Part shown: in pieces, positions 7,945 to 17,436 of the stretch
How positions within the stretch are numbered: position 1 is the first letter of the stretch
Layout: each line of letters starts with the position of its first letter
From: Paracoccus yibinensis
Lineage (GTDB): Bacteria > Pseudomonadota > Alphaproteobacteria > Rhodobacterales > Rhodobacteraceae
Length of the DNA stretch: 64,000 bases
NCBI RefSeq assembly: GCF_030846195.1
Contig: NZ_JAVCWH010000002.1
Span: forward strand, 558,001 to 622,000
Direction: 5' to 3'
Made by a program: the position numbers and the translations under genes
The notes under the pieces: generated by a model
What the model was told of the DNA's origin: nothing
What the model saw: the letters and a program-made list of their open reading frames with translations, nothing else
Database searches by the model: none

Positions 7945-9648
7945 CTACTTAATATCTGCTGCTGCAAGGCTCTTGAGCATATCACCTGTAAACGCTTGGC
8001 CTTTAAGAACATCCCTAGACACATCTGGATCTGGAAGCGCCGCCTGCACGATAGCAGCCAAGCGTTCGTTCCACACATCGTCAGCCCCAACATACAATCG
8101 CTCAAATGCCTTTTCTGCGGTTTTGCAGTCAAACTTTTTATGTTGATCCAAGCACACTCTCCACGTGGAACACAAGATATGCCAACGCAGCTTAGAGTAT
8201 TTTGGGTCAAATCTTCTGTTTGATATTAGAATCCTTAGCCGATAGTTGGCAAAGCAGGACAAGTACGCCAACTCATCACCAACTCCAGCCTTGAAGATTT
8301 CACTACGCATTTCTCCCGTGAGTCGACTTACGAACCGGCTTGCCAAATCTGGCCTTTGTAGCCGTGTTGAGGCAATTGCGCGCGCCAATTCCCTAACATC
8401 CACAATCCGAGCTTGCGGAATGCCTTCTGCACGTTATTGCCCTCGGCGGCGCTCGAAAACTATTTTATTTTGTTGCTCAGAACCTCGTGCTACAAAATAC
8501 TCTTCAAGCGCACGCAAAGACTCCATAGTTGAAGCAAATTGCTCGTCCTCTACCTTAGACTGCCGATTGGTAGCGCGAACAATATCCTCCACCGTCTCCG
8601 CGTCACTGCTTTCAATAAACTTCACCATCAGACTTACCGTCTCATCCACAACAGACTCATTGCTCAACAAGACGTTAGAAGTTTGGCAGCCGTTTACAAT
8701 TTGGTAGTTTCCAATAAAAATTTCTTGACCCGCTGGTCTTACACTTTCGGCAACTATTGTAACACCGTTGTTCATTAAACCAAAACGGCTCTTACGCAGC
8801 TCACTTTTCAGGGTTTCAGAGATTTCACTGTTCACCTCCTCACTTTCGCCTAAGAAGTCGCGCACATTCATCTCGAACAGCTTCTTGCGCTTAGTACCAT
8901 CATCATTCTTCAATACTCTTTCAATGAAAGACTTTGCACTTACCGTAGCAACATAGGCGCTTTTCACGTTGGGAGCAGCAGGGAATGGAGAATAGTTGAA
9001 AACTGGGAGAGTCGCCTCATCCGCAGCGCCACATGCTAGCCACCATTCATGTAGAACTTCACGAGGTACTTTCCGGAATTCAGCTTCACGAAAGAATCCA
9101 GTTCCCGCAAGCTGTTTGTGTCCAACAATCACTGCAGCATTTATCTCCGCCGCCTCAGTATCGGGCGCTGCAGATACAAAGAATGCATTGGCAGTAGGGC
9201 GTCCCCCTTTGACTTTCTTGATATTAGAGAATATCGCCTTGAACAGTTTCTTGAAATCCTGAAGGTAGTCAGACAGTGGCTGGGCCGGTTGCTCGCTCAG
9301 CAAATCAACAATCGCAGCTGAGAACGTATCTATCTCCTTCTTAGACCATGACTCGGAAGTTTTAACTTGTGTAAACACAACCTCAAAGTCCAGCTCCCTC
9401 TTCCCAGCAGCTAGTATTTCGACAAGCTCCTCCTCACTGAGAACAAGGCGCCCATCGACATACAACATTGCGCCGTCAATTCCTGGATCCGGTCCCTCAT
9501 AGACAAGCTCAGCAGGTTTAACCTCATCGTCTGAAAATCTGTTATTTATGCAACAATTTGCAAAAGCTTCGAATGATTTCGTAGATCCTTTTTCAAAGGC
9601 AAACTCATCACAGAAAGCATCAAAGTACGATGTTGTCACCAAATGCAT
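7945..9648 (-). pseudogene. AIPR-family abortive-infection protein, interrupted by an in-frame stop
   Basis: One reading frame of 567 codons broken by TAA at 8434-8436. The upstream part (8437-9648, 404 residues) has a Mrr-like nuclease signature near its N-terminus (GIDG with Asp58, then FTQVK with Gln94 and Lys96) and the AIPR core: LMNNGVTIV (about 291), QIVNGCQTSN (316-325) and RATNRQ (358-363). It stops at ERRRGQ, where relatives usually continue with Tyr. The frame then goes on unchanged with RAEGIPQARIVDVRELARA, a normal AIPR continuation, for about 160 residues. Base composition is much more AT-rich than the neighbours, indicating transfer. The start lies 4 nt after lepA, with GGAG from the lepA 3-prime end as SD. 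Phage defence by abortive infection is the family role. It could be a true pseudogene, a truncated but active protein, or a sequencing error. Confidence 0.85.
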
Positions 9649-9652
9649 TTTC

Positions 9653-11449
9653 TCACTCCATCTTCAACGCCTGAATAAACGCCGTCTGCGGGATCTCCAC
9701 CTTCCCGAACTGGCGCATCTTCTTCTTCCCGGCCTTCTGCTTCTCCAGCAGCTTCTTTTTCCGCGTCGCATCCCCGCCATAGCACTTGGCGGTCACGTCC
9801 TTGCGCATGGCCGACAGCGTTTCGCGCGCGATGACCCGCGCGCCGATGGCCGCCTGGATCGGGATCTTGAACATGTGCCGGGGGATCAGTTCCTTCAGCT
9901 TTTCCACCATGACGCGGCCGCGCGCCTCGGCGCGGTCGCGGTGGACCATGATGGACAGGGCGTCCACGGGCTCGTCGTTCACCAGGATCGACATCTTGAC
10001 CAGGAAATCCTCGCGGTATTCGCTGATCTGGTAGTCGAAGCTGGCATAGCCCTTGGTCACGGATTTCAGGCGGTCGTAGAAGTCGAAGACGACCTCGGCC
10101 AGGGGCAGGTCATAGACGACCATGGCGCGGCTGCCCGCATAGGTCAGGTCCAGCTGGATGCCGCGGCGGTCCTGGCACAGCTTCAGCACGTCACCCAGGT
10201 ATTCGTCGGGGACCATGATCGTGGCCTTGATGCGCGGCTCCTCGATATGGTCCACATGGGTCAGGTCGGGCATGTCGGCGGGGTTGTGCAGGTCGCGGAC
10301 TTCCCCGTCGCGCATGTGCAGCTTGAAGACCACCGACGGCGCGGTGGTAATCAGGTCCAGGTCGTATTCGCGTTCCAGCCGGTCGCGGATCACCTCCAGG
10401 TGCAGCAGCCCCAGGAAACCGCAGCGGAAGCCGAAGCCAAGCGCGGCCGAGGTCTCCATCTCATAGCTGAAGGAAGCGTCGTTCAGGGCCAGCTTCTCGA
10501 TGGCGTCGCGCAGGGCCTCGAAGTCGTTGGCGTCGACGGGGAACAACCCGCAGAAGACGACCGGCTGGGCGGGCTTGAAGCCCGGCAAGGCCACGTCGGC
10601 GCCCTTCTTTTCATGCGTGATGGTGTCGCCCACGCGGGTGTCGCGGACCTGCTTGATGGATGCGGTGAAGACGCCGATCTCGCCCGGTCCCAGTTCGGCA
10701 ATGTCCACCATCTGCGGGGTCAGGACGGCCAGCTTGTCGATGCCGTAAACCGCGCCGGTCTGCATCATCTTCACGCGGTCGCCCTTGCGGATCACCCCGT
10801 CCATCACGCGGATCATCACCACGACGCCCAGATAGGCGTCATACCACGAATCCACCAGCATCGCCGTGAGCGGCGCGTCGCGGTCCCCCTTGGGCGCAGG
10901 CAGGCGCGTGACGATGGCTTCCAGCACGTCCGGGATGCCAAGGCCGGTCTTCGCGGAAATCGGGATCGCGTCCGAGGCGTCGATGCCGATCACTTCCTCG
11001 ATGTTTTCCTTGACCCGGTCCGGCTCGGCGGCGGGCAGGTCGATCTTGTTCAGGACCGGCACGATCTCGTGCCCCGCGTCGATGGCCTGATAGACATTGG
11101 CCAGCGTCTGCGCCTCGACCCCCTGGGAGGCGTCCACGACCAGCAGGCTGCCTTCGACCGCGCGCATGGACCGGCTGACCTCATAGGCGAAGTCCACATG
11201 GCCCGGCGTGTCGATCAGGTTCAGCACATAGGTCTGCCCGTCCTTTGCCGGATAGCTGATGCGGACGGTGTTGGCCTTGATGGTGATGCCGCGTTCCCGC
11301 TCGATATCCATGCTGTCCAGAAGCTGGGCCTTCATGTCGCGTTCGGCGACAGTGCCCGTCAGCTGGATCAGCCGGTCGGCCAGGGTGGATTTGCCGTGGT
11401 CGATATGGGCCACGATGGAGAAATTGCGGATCAGGGAAAGCTCGGTCAT
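9653..11449 (-). CDS. lepA: elongation factor 4 (back-translocating GTPase)
   Basis: Ribosome-associated GTPase EF4/LepA involved in translation quality and ribosome assembly. The 598 residues run from [22 protein letters not shown] (G1) through DTPGHVDF (G3) and NKIDLP (G4) to the LepA-specific C-terminus ending FIQALKME. The ATG at 11449 is chosen; the longer frame would begin with TTG five codons earlier and lengthens the N-terminus beyond the family. Its last codons (ATGGAGTGA) supply the SD for the AIPR gene behind it. Confidence 0.97.
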   Translation of the reverse strand: MTELSLIRNFSIVAHIDHGKSTLADRLIQLTGTVAERDMKAQLLDSMDIERERGITIKANTVRISYPAKDGQTYVLNLIDTPGHVDFAYEVSRSMRAVEGSLLVVDASQGVEAQTLANVYQAIDAGHEIVPVLNKIDLPAAEPDRVKENIEEVIGIDASDAIPISAKTGLGIPDVLEAIVTRLPAPKGDRDAPLTAMLVDSWYDAYLGVVVMIRVMDGVIRKGDRVKMMQTGAVYGIDKLAVLTPQMVDIAELGPGEIGVFTASIKQVRDTRVGDTITHEKKGADVALPGFKPAQPVVFCGLFPVDANDFEALRDAIEKLALNDASFSYEMETSAALGFGFRCGFLGLLHLEVIRDRLEREYDLDLITTAPSVVFKLHMRDGEVRDLHNPADMPDLTHVDHIEEPRIKATIMVPDEYLGDVLKLCQDRRGIQLDLTYAGSRAMVVYDLPLAEVVFDFYDRLKSVTKGYASFDYQISEYREDFLVKMSILVNDEPVDALSIMVHRDRAEARGRVMVEKLKELIPRHMFKIPIQAAIGARVIARETLSAMRKDVTAKCYGGDATRKKKLLEKQKAGKKKMRQFGKVEIPQTAFIQALKME

Positions 11450-11500
11450 GGCCGGGCTATACAAGGGCTTTGGCCCTGCGGGAAGGGGATTTTGCAGCCC

Positions 11501-12388
11501 TTACACTGCGGTCAGACGCGCCCGCCGCAGCCGCGCCTCGCGCCACATGGCATAGATGCCCGCGCCGGCAATCAGCGCGGCCCCCAGCAGCGTCGCGGCG
11601 TCGGGCCGTTCGCCAAAGATCGCAACCGCCAGCAGCATCGCGAACAGCAGCCGCGAATAGCGGAAGGGGGCGATCACCGAGATTTCGGCCAAGCGGGTGG
11701 CGACGACCATGGTGATGTAGCCCAGAAGGCCAAAGCCCAGCGTCGCGGCCAGCAGCGCCCCCTGCCCTGCCGTCGGCAGGATCGCCTGCTGGCCGCCAAT
11801 GGCGATCAGGACCAGGCCCGCGACCCCCATCGACCCGAAGGCCCCGGCGGACAGCAGGCCCGACCCCACCTCGGGCGGCAGGCGGCGCGTGACCAGGTCG
11901 CGCACGGCCAGGGTCATCACGGCGATGATCGCCAGGACCGAACTGAACTCGAAGGCGGCGGTCCCGGGCTTGACGATCAGCAACACGCCCGCAAAGCCCA
12001 CCGCGATGGACAGCCAGCGGCGCCAGCCGACCTGTTCGCCCAGGAAAAGCGCCGCGCCCAGCGTCATCAGGAGCGGCTGCGCCTGCAGGATGGCCGAGGC
12101 GATGGACAGATCGCCGGTGGCAAGCGCGGTGACGAAGGTGATGGCGCAGACGCCTTCGCACAGGTTGCGCAGGGCGACCTGGGGGCGCAGCAGGTTGCGC
12201 AGGCGCAGGCCTTCGGGGCCTATGGCGATCCACAGGCCAAAGACCGCCATGCCGGCAAAGCCGATCACCGCCAGAAGCTGGCCCGTGGGAACCGCGCCCG
12301 ACAGGCCCTTCAGAAGCGCGTCCTCGCAGGCGAAGGCGGCCATGGCCAGGACCATCAGCAAGGCGGCGCGCAGGTTATGCACGACCAT
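11501..12388 (-). CDS. DMT-superfamily (EamA) transporter
   Basis: 295-residue inner-membrane protein with about ten hydrophobic helices arranged as two EamA repeats, typical of drug/metabolite exporters. The second-repeat motif ATRLAEISVIAPFRYSRLLFA is diagnostic of this subgroup (RhtA/SAM-transporter-like). Its start overlaps the end of the HAD gene by 14 nt, so the two form a translationally coupled pair. The substrate cannot be read from sequence. Confidence 0.88.
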   Translation of the reverse strand: MVVHNLRAALLMVLAMAAFACEDALLKGLSGAVPTGQLLAVIGFAGMAVFGLWIAIGPEGLRLRNLLRPQVALRNLCEGVCAITFVTALATGDLSIASAILQAQPLLMTLGAALFLGEQVGWRRWLSIAVGFAGVLLIVKPGTAAFEFSSVLAIIAVMTLAVRDLVTRRLPPEVGSGLLSAGAFGSMGVAGLVLIAIGGQQAILPTAGQGALLAATLGFGLLGYITMVVATRLAEISVIAPFRYSRLLFAMLLAVAIFGERPDAATLLGAALIAGAGIYAMWREARLRRARLTAV

Positions 12389-13073
12389 CCTCCAGCCTGG
12401 CGATCAGAGCTGGCAGAGCCGTGATGGTATCCAGCCGGTGCGCGCGGGGGTGATCGGGCGCATCGGCATGTTCGATGGCCCAGGTCATCGCGTGCGGGAT
12501 GAAGACGCCATGCCCGCCCAGTTCCACGACTGGCAGCACGTCGCTTTTCATGGAGTTGCCGACCATCACGAAGCGGTCCGGCGCGACATCGGCGCGAAAC
12601 AGCACGCGGGAATAGGTTTCCGAGGACTTGTCGGCCAGGATCTCGATCGCGTCGAAGCGGTCTGCCAGGCCCGATGCGGCGATCTTGCGTTCCTGGTCGA
12701 TCAGGTCGCCTTTGGTGATAAGGATCAGCCGCCGATCCGCCAGGGCATCCAGGGCTTCCGCGACGCCGGGCAGCAGATCGACCGGATGGGCCAGCATTTC
12801 CTGCCCCAGTTCCAGGATGCGCCCTATGGCGTGGCCGTCGATGCGCCCGTCGGTCAGTTCGATCGCGGTCTGGACCATCGACAGCATGAAGCCCTTGATG
12901 CCGAAGCCGTAACGCGCAAGGTTCGCGCGTTCCACGTCCAGCAGGCGGCTGGCGATGTCGGCGCCGTCCGCATATTCGCCCAGCAGGGCCACGAATTCAC
13001 CCTCGGTCACGCGGAAGAAGGTCTCGTTTTCCCACAGGGTATCGTCGGCATCCAGCCCGATCGCGTCGATCAT
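12375..13073 (-). CDS. HAD-superfamily hydrolase
   Basis: Haloacid-dehalogenase-like phosphatase of 232 residues. Motif I is GLDADDTLWENE (nucleophile Asp, acid Asp two later), motif II/III lies in LILITKGD, and motif IV is VMVGNSMKSDV. The start at ATG 13073 is preferred because AGGA sits 5 nt before it; a longer frame to 13133 would add a non-conserved tail. It is encoded just upstream of, and overlaps, the DMT transporter. Substrate unknown, probably a small phosphometabolite. Confidence 0.9.
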   Translation of the reverse strand: MIDAIGLDADDTLWENETFFRVTEGEFVALLGEYADGADIASRLLDVERANLARYGFGIKGFMLSMVQTAIELTDGRIDGHAIGRILELGQEMLAHPVDLLPGVAEALDALADRRLILITKGDLIDQERKIAASGLADRFDAIEILADKSSETYSRVLFRADVAPDRFVMVGNSMKSDVLPVVELGGHGVFIPHAMTWAIEHADAPDHPRAHRLDTITALPALIARLEDGRA

Positions 13074-13153
13074 CGCATTCCTCATGCCTTGCCCTTGCCG
13101 CCTTGCAGGATCATGCTGCACCCGACTTGTCAAACCCCCGAAGGAGGACAGCC

Positions 13154-13345
13154 ATGACCTTCACCGTCCCCGACATGACCTGCGGCCATTGCAAGGCCGC
13201 CGTCGAGACCGCCATCGCCCAGGCGGGCGGCCGCGCCACCGTCGATCTTGCGCAAAAGACCGTCACCGTCGAGGGCCTGGACCAGGACCGCGCGGCCCAG
13301 GCGATTCGCGACGCGGGATACGAGGTTTCGCAGGCAACCTCTTGA
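13154..13345 (+). CDS. heavy-metal-associated domain protein (copper chaperone-like)
   Basis: 63-residue HMA-domain protein with the Cu(I)-binding motif MTCGHC at residues 8-13 and a ferredoxin-like fold. It resembles CopZ chaperones that pass copper to P1B ATPases. SD AAGGAGG precedes ATG 13154. No copper ATPase or CueR gene is adjacent, so its partner is elsewhere. It is divergent from the HAD gene. Confidence 0.9.
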   Translation: MTFTVPDMTCGHCKAAVETAIAQAGGRATVDLAQKTVTVEGLDQDRAAQAIRDAGYEVSQATS

Positions 13346-13478
13346 CGGCGCGCATGAACCCTGCGGCACACCGCCTGATTGAGCGGGCAGCCCGTTCCTG
13401 ATAGCATCACCCCTGGATGGGCATCGAAGACCGGGACAACCGGCCCCGCCAAACAACGTGAAACCGAGGAGACAGTCC

Positions 13479-13781
13479 ATGCTCAACCGCATCGTCATTG
13501 CGGCCGCGGCCATCATGATGACCGCCCCCCTGGCCGTGGCAGGCCCCATCGACAGCGCCTGCGTCCGGTCCGAACGCGCCCGCGGCAACGCGCCCCTGTG
13601 CGGCTGCATCCAGCAGGTCGCGAACCAGACGCTGTCGCGGTCCGATCAGCGCCGCGCGGCGTCCTTCTTTCGCGACCCGCACGAGGCGCAAGAGGTCCGC
13701 ATGTCGAAAAGCGACCGCGACAACGCCTTCTGGGCGCGCTACAAGCGGTTCGCCAGCCAGGCCGAGGCCTATTGCCGGTAA
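13479..13781 (+). CDS. small secreted Cys-containing protein
   Basis: 100 residues with a signal peptide (MLNRIVIAAAAIMMTAPLAVAG). The mature part holds four Cys, with IDSACVRSERA, LCGCIQQVA and a C-terminal AEAYCR, and the phrase SDQRRAASFFRDPHEAQ. From memory, Rhodobacteraceae homologues carry the label arginine transporter, which the sequence does not support: there are no membrane segments. Function unknown, probably periplasmic. SD GAGGAG is 7 nt before ATG 13479. Confidence 0.75.
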   Translation: MLNRIVIAAAAIMMTAPLAVAGPIDSACVRSERARGNAPLCGCIQQVANQTLSRSDQRRAASFFRDPHEAQEVRMSKSDRDNAFWARYKRFASQAEAYCR

Positions 13782-13787
13782 GCCCCG

Positions 13788-14465
13788 TTGCGCATCACCG
13801 TCCTGACCGGCGCGGGGATTTCCGCCGAAAGCGGCCTTGCAACCTTTCGCGCCAGCGACGGACTGTGGGAAAGCCACCGGATCGAGGATGTGGCGACGCC
13901 CGAAGGCTTTGCCGCCGATCCGGCGCTTGTTCACCGCTTCTACAACATGCGCCGCGCGAATGCCGCCGGGGCACGGCCCAATGCGGCGCATCTGGCCCTG
14001 GCTGATCTGGCGCGGCGGCATGACCTTACGCTGGTGACGCAGAATGTCGATGACCTGCACGAACGGGCAGGCAGCCCGGAGGTGATCCACATGCACGGCG
14101 CGCTGACCGGCGCGCTTTGCGCGGCCTGCGGCCATCGCTGGCCCGCGCCGATGGTGATGCAGCGCGAAGACCCCTGCCCCGCCTGTGCCCGCCCCGCGAC
14201 CCGGCCCGACATCGTGTGGTTCGGGGAGATGCCCTATCACATGGAACGGATCTGGGCGGCCCTGGAAGACGCCGACCTGTTCGCGGCCATCGGCACATCG
14301 GGCAATGTCTATCCGGCAGCGGGCTTCGCCCAGCACGCCCGGCGATGCGGCCTCGAATGCCTGGAACTGAACTTGGACACCAGCGCGAACGCGCGCGACT
14401 TCCACCGCCGCATCACCGGACCTGCCAGCCGGACGGTGCCCGAATGGGTGGCTTCGCTGTCCTGA
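13788..14465 (+). CDS. cobB: NAD-dependent protein deacylase (sirtuin)
   Basis: 225-residue Sir2-family enzyme that removes acetyl or other acyl groups from lysines with NAD. Visible motifs are the NAD-binding TGAGISAESGLATFR, TQNVDDLH, catalytic His103 (HMHGAL), a zinc site of four Cys (111, 114, 130, 133) and the GTSGNVYPAAGF segment. The likely start is TTG 13788, 6 nt after the preceding stop, because no ATG or GTG exists upstream of the conserved RITVLTGAG. Translational coupling to the secreted-protein gene is likely. Confidence 0.92.
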   Translation: MRITVLTGAGISAESGLATFRASDGLWESHRIEDVATPEGFAADPALVHRFYNMRRANAAGARPNAAHLALADLARRHDLTLVTQNVDDLHERAGSPEVIHMHGALTGALCAACGHRWPAPMVMQREDPCPACARPATRPDIVWFGEMPYHMERIWAALEDADLFAAIGTSGNVYPAAGFAQHARRCGLECLELNLDTSANARDFHRRITGPASRTVPEWVASLS

Positions 14466-14499
14466 CCCCTTGCTTCATGACATCCTTGTGAGCTAAAGG

Positions 14500-14672
14500 C
14501 AGCCCTGCCTCGGTTCCGGGTTGATCCCCGGTTAAAAGGGAACGCGGTGCAAATCCGCGACTGCCCCCGCAACTGTCAGCGGAGAGCGAGGCCGGATTGA
14601 CGCCACTGGTCCCGCCCGCGGGATTGGGAAGGCCCGGCCAAGCTGTGACCCGCAAGTCAGGAGACCTGCCGA
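14500..14672 (+). promoter_or_regulatory. cobalamin (adenosylcobalamin) riboswitch
   Basis: Leader of btuB with the conserved cobalamin aptamer order: GGTTCCGGGTTGATCCCCGG, AAAAGGGAA, GGTGCAAATCCGCGACTG, CCCGCAACTGT, GCCACTGG, GGGAAGGC and the B12 box AAGTCAGGAGACCTGCC (14654-14670). High cobalamin is expected to turn off the operon. The leader continues about 140 nt to the btuB start and contains further hairpins. Confidence 0.95.
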
Positions 14673-14813
14673 ACGCGATCACCCTGACGGCGTGCGAGGG
14701 GCGCGCCGGAAACGGAAACTTCCGTCGTGGTGGTGTCGCTGTCCGGTGGGTTCATCCCCCTGGACGAACCGCATCGCGCCCGGTTTCGCCGGGTTTCTGG
14801 AAGGACGTCCTTC

Positions 14814-16655
14814 GTGACCGCACGATTTCTGACCTTGACCGCCGTTCTTGCACTGACGACCGCCCTGCCCGCCACGGCACAAGAGACAGCGCCGAACGCC
14901 TTTGTCCTGGACGACATCACCCTGACCGCCAACCGCGAACCTATCGAACTCAGCCGGTCGGGCAGTTCCGTATCCGTATTGACCAGCGAGGATCTGGAAA
15001 ACCGTGCGGGCCAACCGCTGTCGCGCAGCCTTACGCACCTGCCCGGCGTCACCATGCGGCAGACCGGGCCGCTGGGCGCCACGGGATCGCTGCAACTGCG
15101 CGGGGCGCCCGCCCAGTATCTGCCGATCGTGATCGACGGGATCGAGGTGTCCGATCCCGCCGCGGGCCAGCCCTATTACGACATCGGCGGGCAGATCGGC
15201 CAGACCATCGGCCGGGCTGAGTTGCTGCGCGGGGCGCAATCGGCGCTTTACGGTTCGCGCGCCGTGGCAGGCGTCCTGTCCCTGCAATCGCTGCGCCCCG
15301 ACCAGGACGGCCTGCGCCACCATTTCGGGATCGAGGCCGGCAGCTACAACACGCTTGCCGCAAACTATGGCGCCACCTTGCGCCGGAACGGCACCGACCT
15401 GGCCTTCCAGGCCAGTCATGTCCGCAGCGACGGTTTTTCGGCCAAGGACGAAAGCGACGGCAATTTCGAAGACGACGGATACGAGGCGACGCGCCTGTCC
15501 TTCTATTCCGCGCATGAATTGCAGAACGGCGCGGTGATCGGCTTCAACGGTTTCTGGGAAGACAGCACGACCGACTTCGACGATTTCAACGGCGATGTCG
15601 CCGGCACGCCGGGCGACGACTACACCGACCGGGAAAGCTATGGCCTTCGGGGATTTGCCAGCTTCACGACCGGGCCGGTCGATCACGATATCGCCTTGAC
15701 CCGTTACCGTATAGACCGTCTCAGTTCATCGGATGGATGGGAAGACACCTTTGTCGGCACGCGCACCAAGCTGTCCTGGCAAGGTGGGGCCGACCTGGAT
15801 GCCCGAACCCGCATCGTCTTCGGCGCCGATACCGAGAAAGAGGAAGCCCAGGGCAACGGCGATGCGCGCATCAGCGGCGTTTTCGTGGAAACCACGACGG
15901 CCCTAAACGACAGCATCGACGTCAGCACATCCCTGCGCCGCGACGATCACTCTCGGTTCGGGGGGTTTACGTCGGGCCGGGTCGCCGCCGTCTATCGCGC
16001 CGATGACAGCCTGCTGTTCAGGGCGGCGCTTGGCAACGGCTTCCGCGCCCCGTCTCTTTACGAGCTTTTCAGCATCTATGGCGACAGCACCCTGGAACGC
16101 GAGGAAAGCCGCACATACGAGGTCGGCGTCGAAAAGCAGTGGGGCGACAGCCATATCCGTGCCACGGCTTTCTGGATGAAGGCGGAAAACCTGATCGGCT
16201 TCGATTTCGATTCGACCAGATGTGAATCGGCCCAGGCGCCCGGCGGCTGGCCAGGCTGTTACGCGCAGGTGGACGGCACCGCCCGCCGCCGGGGGGTCGA
16301 GATCGACGGCCGCTATGCCTTCGGCACGGACCAGGCGCTGACTGCCAGCTATACCTTTATCGACAACCAAACGGATGCGGAATGGGCCAAGGTGCCCGAA
16401 CGCGTCCTGAACCTGGGGGCCGAGACGACCTTCGCAACCGGCACCACCGCAGGAGTCGAATTGCAGCATGTCGCCGGGCGGTCAGGCGATCTTGACGATT
16501 TCACCACTGTCGATCTGCTGGTCAGCCATCCGCTGCGCGACAATGCCACCGCCTATCTGCGCCTGGAAAACGTCTTCGACGAGGATTACCAGTGGGTCGA
16601 AGGCTACGGCACCTCGGGTCGGGCGGTTTATGCAGGGCTGCGTGCGTCGTTCTAG
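14814..16655 (+). CDS. btuB: TonB-dependent vitamin B12 receptor
   Basis: Outer-membrane gated beta-barrel that imports cobalamin using TonB energy. 613 residues from GTG 14814: signal peptide (FLTLTAVLALTTALPATAQ), a TonB-box-like region near DITLTANR, a plug domain with LRGAPAQYLPIVIDG and RGAQSALYGSRAVAGVL, a barrel, and the C-terminal strand VYAGLRASF ending in Phe. Length equals E. coli BtuB. The GTG is chosen because the signal peptide begins there and AAGGAC lies upstream. This SD is inside a 14-nt palindrome (14799-14812), so it may be masked. Regulated by the riboswitch. Confidence 0.94.
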   Translation: MTARFLTLTAVLALTTALPATAQETAPNAFVLDDITLTANREPIELSRSGSSVSVLTSEDLENRAGQPLSRSLTHLPGVTMRQTGPLGATGSLQLRGAPAQYLPIVIDGIEVSDPAAGQPYYDIGGQIGQTIGRAELLRGAQSALYGSRAVAGVLSLQSLRPDQDGLRHHFGIEAGSYNTLAANYGATLRRNGTDLAFQASHVRSDGFSAKDESDGNFEDDGYEATRLSFYSAHELQNGAVIGFNGFWEDSTTDFDDFNGDVAGTPGDDYTDRESYGLRGFASFTTGPVDHDIALTRYRIDRLSSSDGWEDTFVGTRTKLSWQGGADLDARTRIVFGADTEKEEAQGNGDARISGVFVETTTALNDSIDVSTSLRRDDHSRFGGFTSGRVAAVYRADDSLLFRAALGNGFRAPSLYELFSIYGDSTLEREESRTYEVGVEKQWGDSHIRATAFWMKAENLIGFDFDSTRCESAQAPGGWPGCYAQVDGTARRRGVEIDGRYAFGTDQALTASYTFIDNQTDAEWAKVPERVLNLGAETTFATGTTAGVELQHVAGRSGDLDDFTTVDLLVSHPLRDNATAYLRLENVFDEDYQWVEGYGTSGRAVYAGLRASF

Positions 16656-17436
16656 GGCCGTCCTGGCGGCGGTCCTGATAGCCGCCGCAGCCTTGCCCGC
16701 GCTTGCGGCACCGCAGCGCGTGGTGTCGATGAACCTGTGCATCGACCAGTTGGCGATGATGCTGGCCGCGCCGGGGCAACTGGTCTCGGTCAGCGGTCTG
16801 GCACGGGATCCGCGCCTGTCGCCCATGGCAGAACAGGCCGCGGCCCTCACCCCGAATACCGGGCGGGCCGAGGAAATTTATCTGCTGCGCCCCGATCTGG
16901 TGATCGCGGGCACCTATACGCCGCAAGCCACGCTGGCGATGCTGCGCCGCCTGGGGCTGCGCGTCGAGATCCTGCCCCCGGCCGAGGATTTCGACGCCAT
17001 CCGCGCCCAGATCACCCGGATGGGCGCCCTGCTGGAAAGGCAGGTCGCCGCGCGCGACCTGCTGGCGCGCTTTGACGCGGATCTGGCGGCGGCACGTGTT
17101 CCGTCCGGGCGGGGCCGGGCGGCGCTGTATTATGCCAACGGCTTCACCTCGGGAGGCGACACCTTGGCGGGTTCGATCCTCAAGGCGGCAGGCTACGACA
17201 ACATCGCAGCGGATTACGGCATCTCGGCCACAACCCACCTGCCGATGGAAGTGCTGGTCATGGCCCGGCCGGACCGCCTGATCACCGGCGCGACATGGCC
17301 CGGCCAGTCGCAGGGCGAGGCGATCCTGGACCATCCCGCGCTTGCCGGCATCGCCCCGACAAGCAGGCAGGTCACCGACCGCAACTGGATCTGCGGCACG
17401 CCGTTCGTCACGCGTGCCATCCGGTCCTTGCGATGA
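16630..17436 (+). CDS. btuF: periplasmic cobalamin-binding protein of the ABC importer
   Basis: Substrate-binding protein of the TroA/BtuF type. 268 residues from ATG 16630, which overlaps the btuB end by 26 nt; GTG 16642 is an alternative. Signal peptide AVLAAVLIAAAALPALAA, then QRVVSMNLCIDQLAMML and RPDLVIAGTYTP, a long helix, and a C-terminal lobe with HLPMEVLVMARPDRLI. The riboswitch and the following permease and ATPase genes point to cobalamin; haem or siderophore binding is less likely. Confidence 0.88.
   Translation: MQGCVRRSRAVLAAVLIAAAALPALAAPQRVVSMNLCIDQLAMMLAAPGQLVSVSGLARDPRLSPMAEQAAALTPNTGRAEEIYLLRPDLVIAGTYTPQATLAMLRRLGLRVEILPPAEDFDAIRAQITRMGALLERQVAARDLLARFDADLAAARVPSGRGRAALYYANGFTSGGDTLAGSILKAAGYDNIAADYGISATTHLPMEVLVMARPDRLITGATWPGQSQGEAILDHPALAGIAPTSRQVTDRNWICGTPFVTRAIRSLR

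Noticed and set aside
8403..8436. Frameshift as the cause of the AIPR break
   Set aside because: Both parts are in the same frame (30 nt between the stop and the GTG); the cause is a nonsense codon.
9548..12424. 958-codon plus-strand frame across lepA and the DMT gene
   Set aside because: Shadow of lepA and neighbours; composition of random His/Gln/Asp-rich peptide, no known fold.
13479..13781. Arginine transporter label for the secreted Cys protein
   Set aside because: No transmembrane helices or transporter fold; the name is a likely database carry-over.
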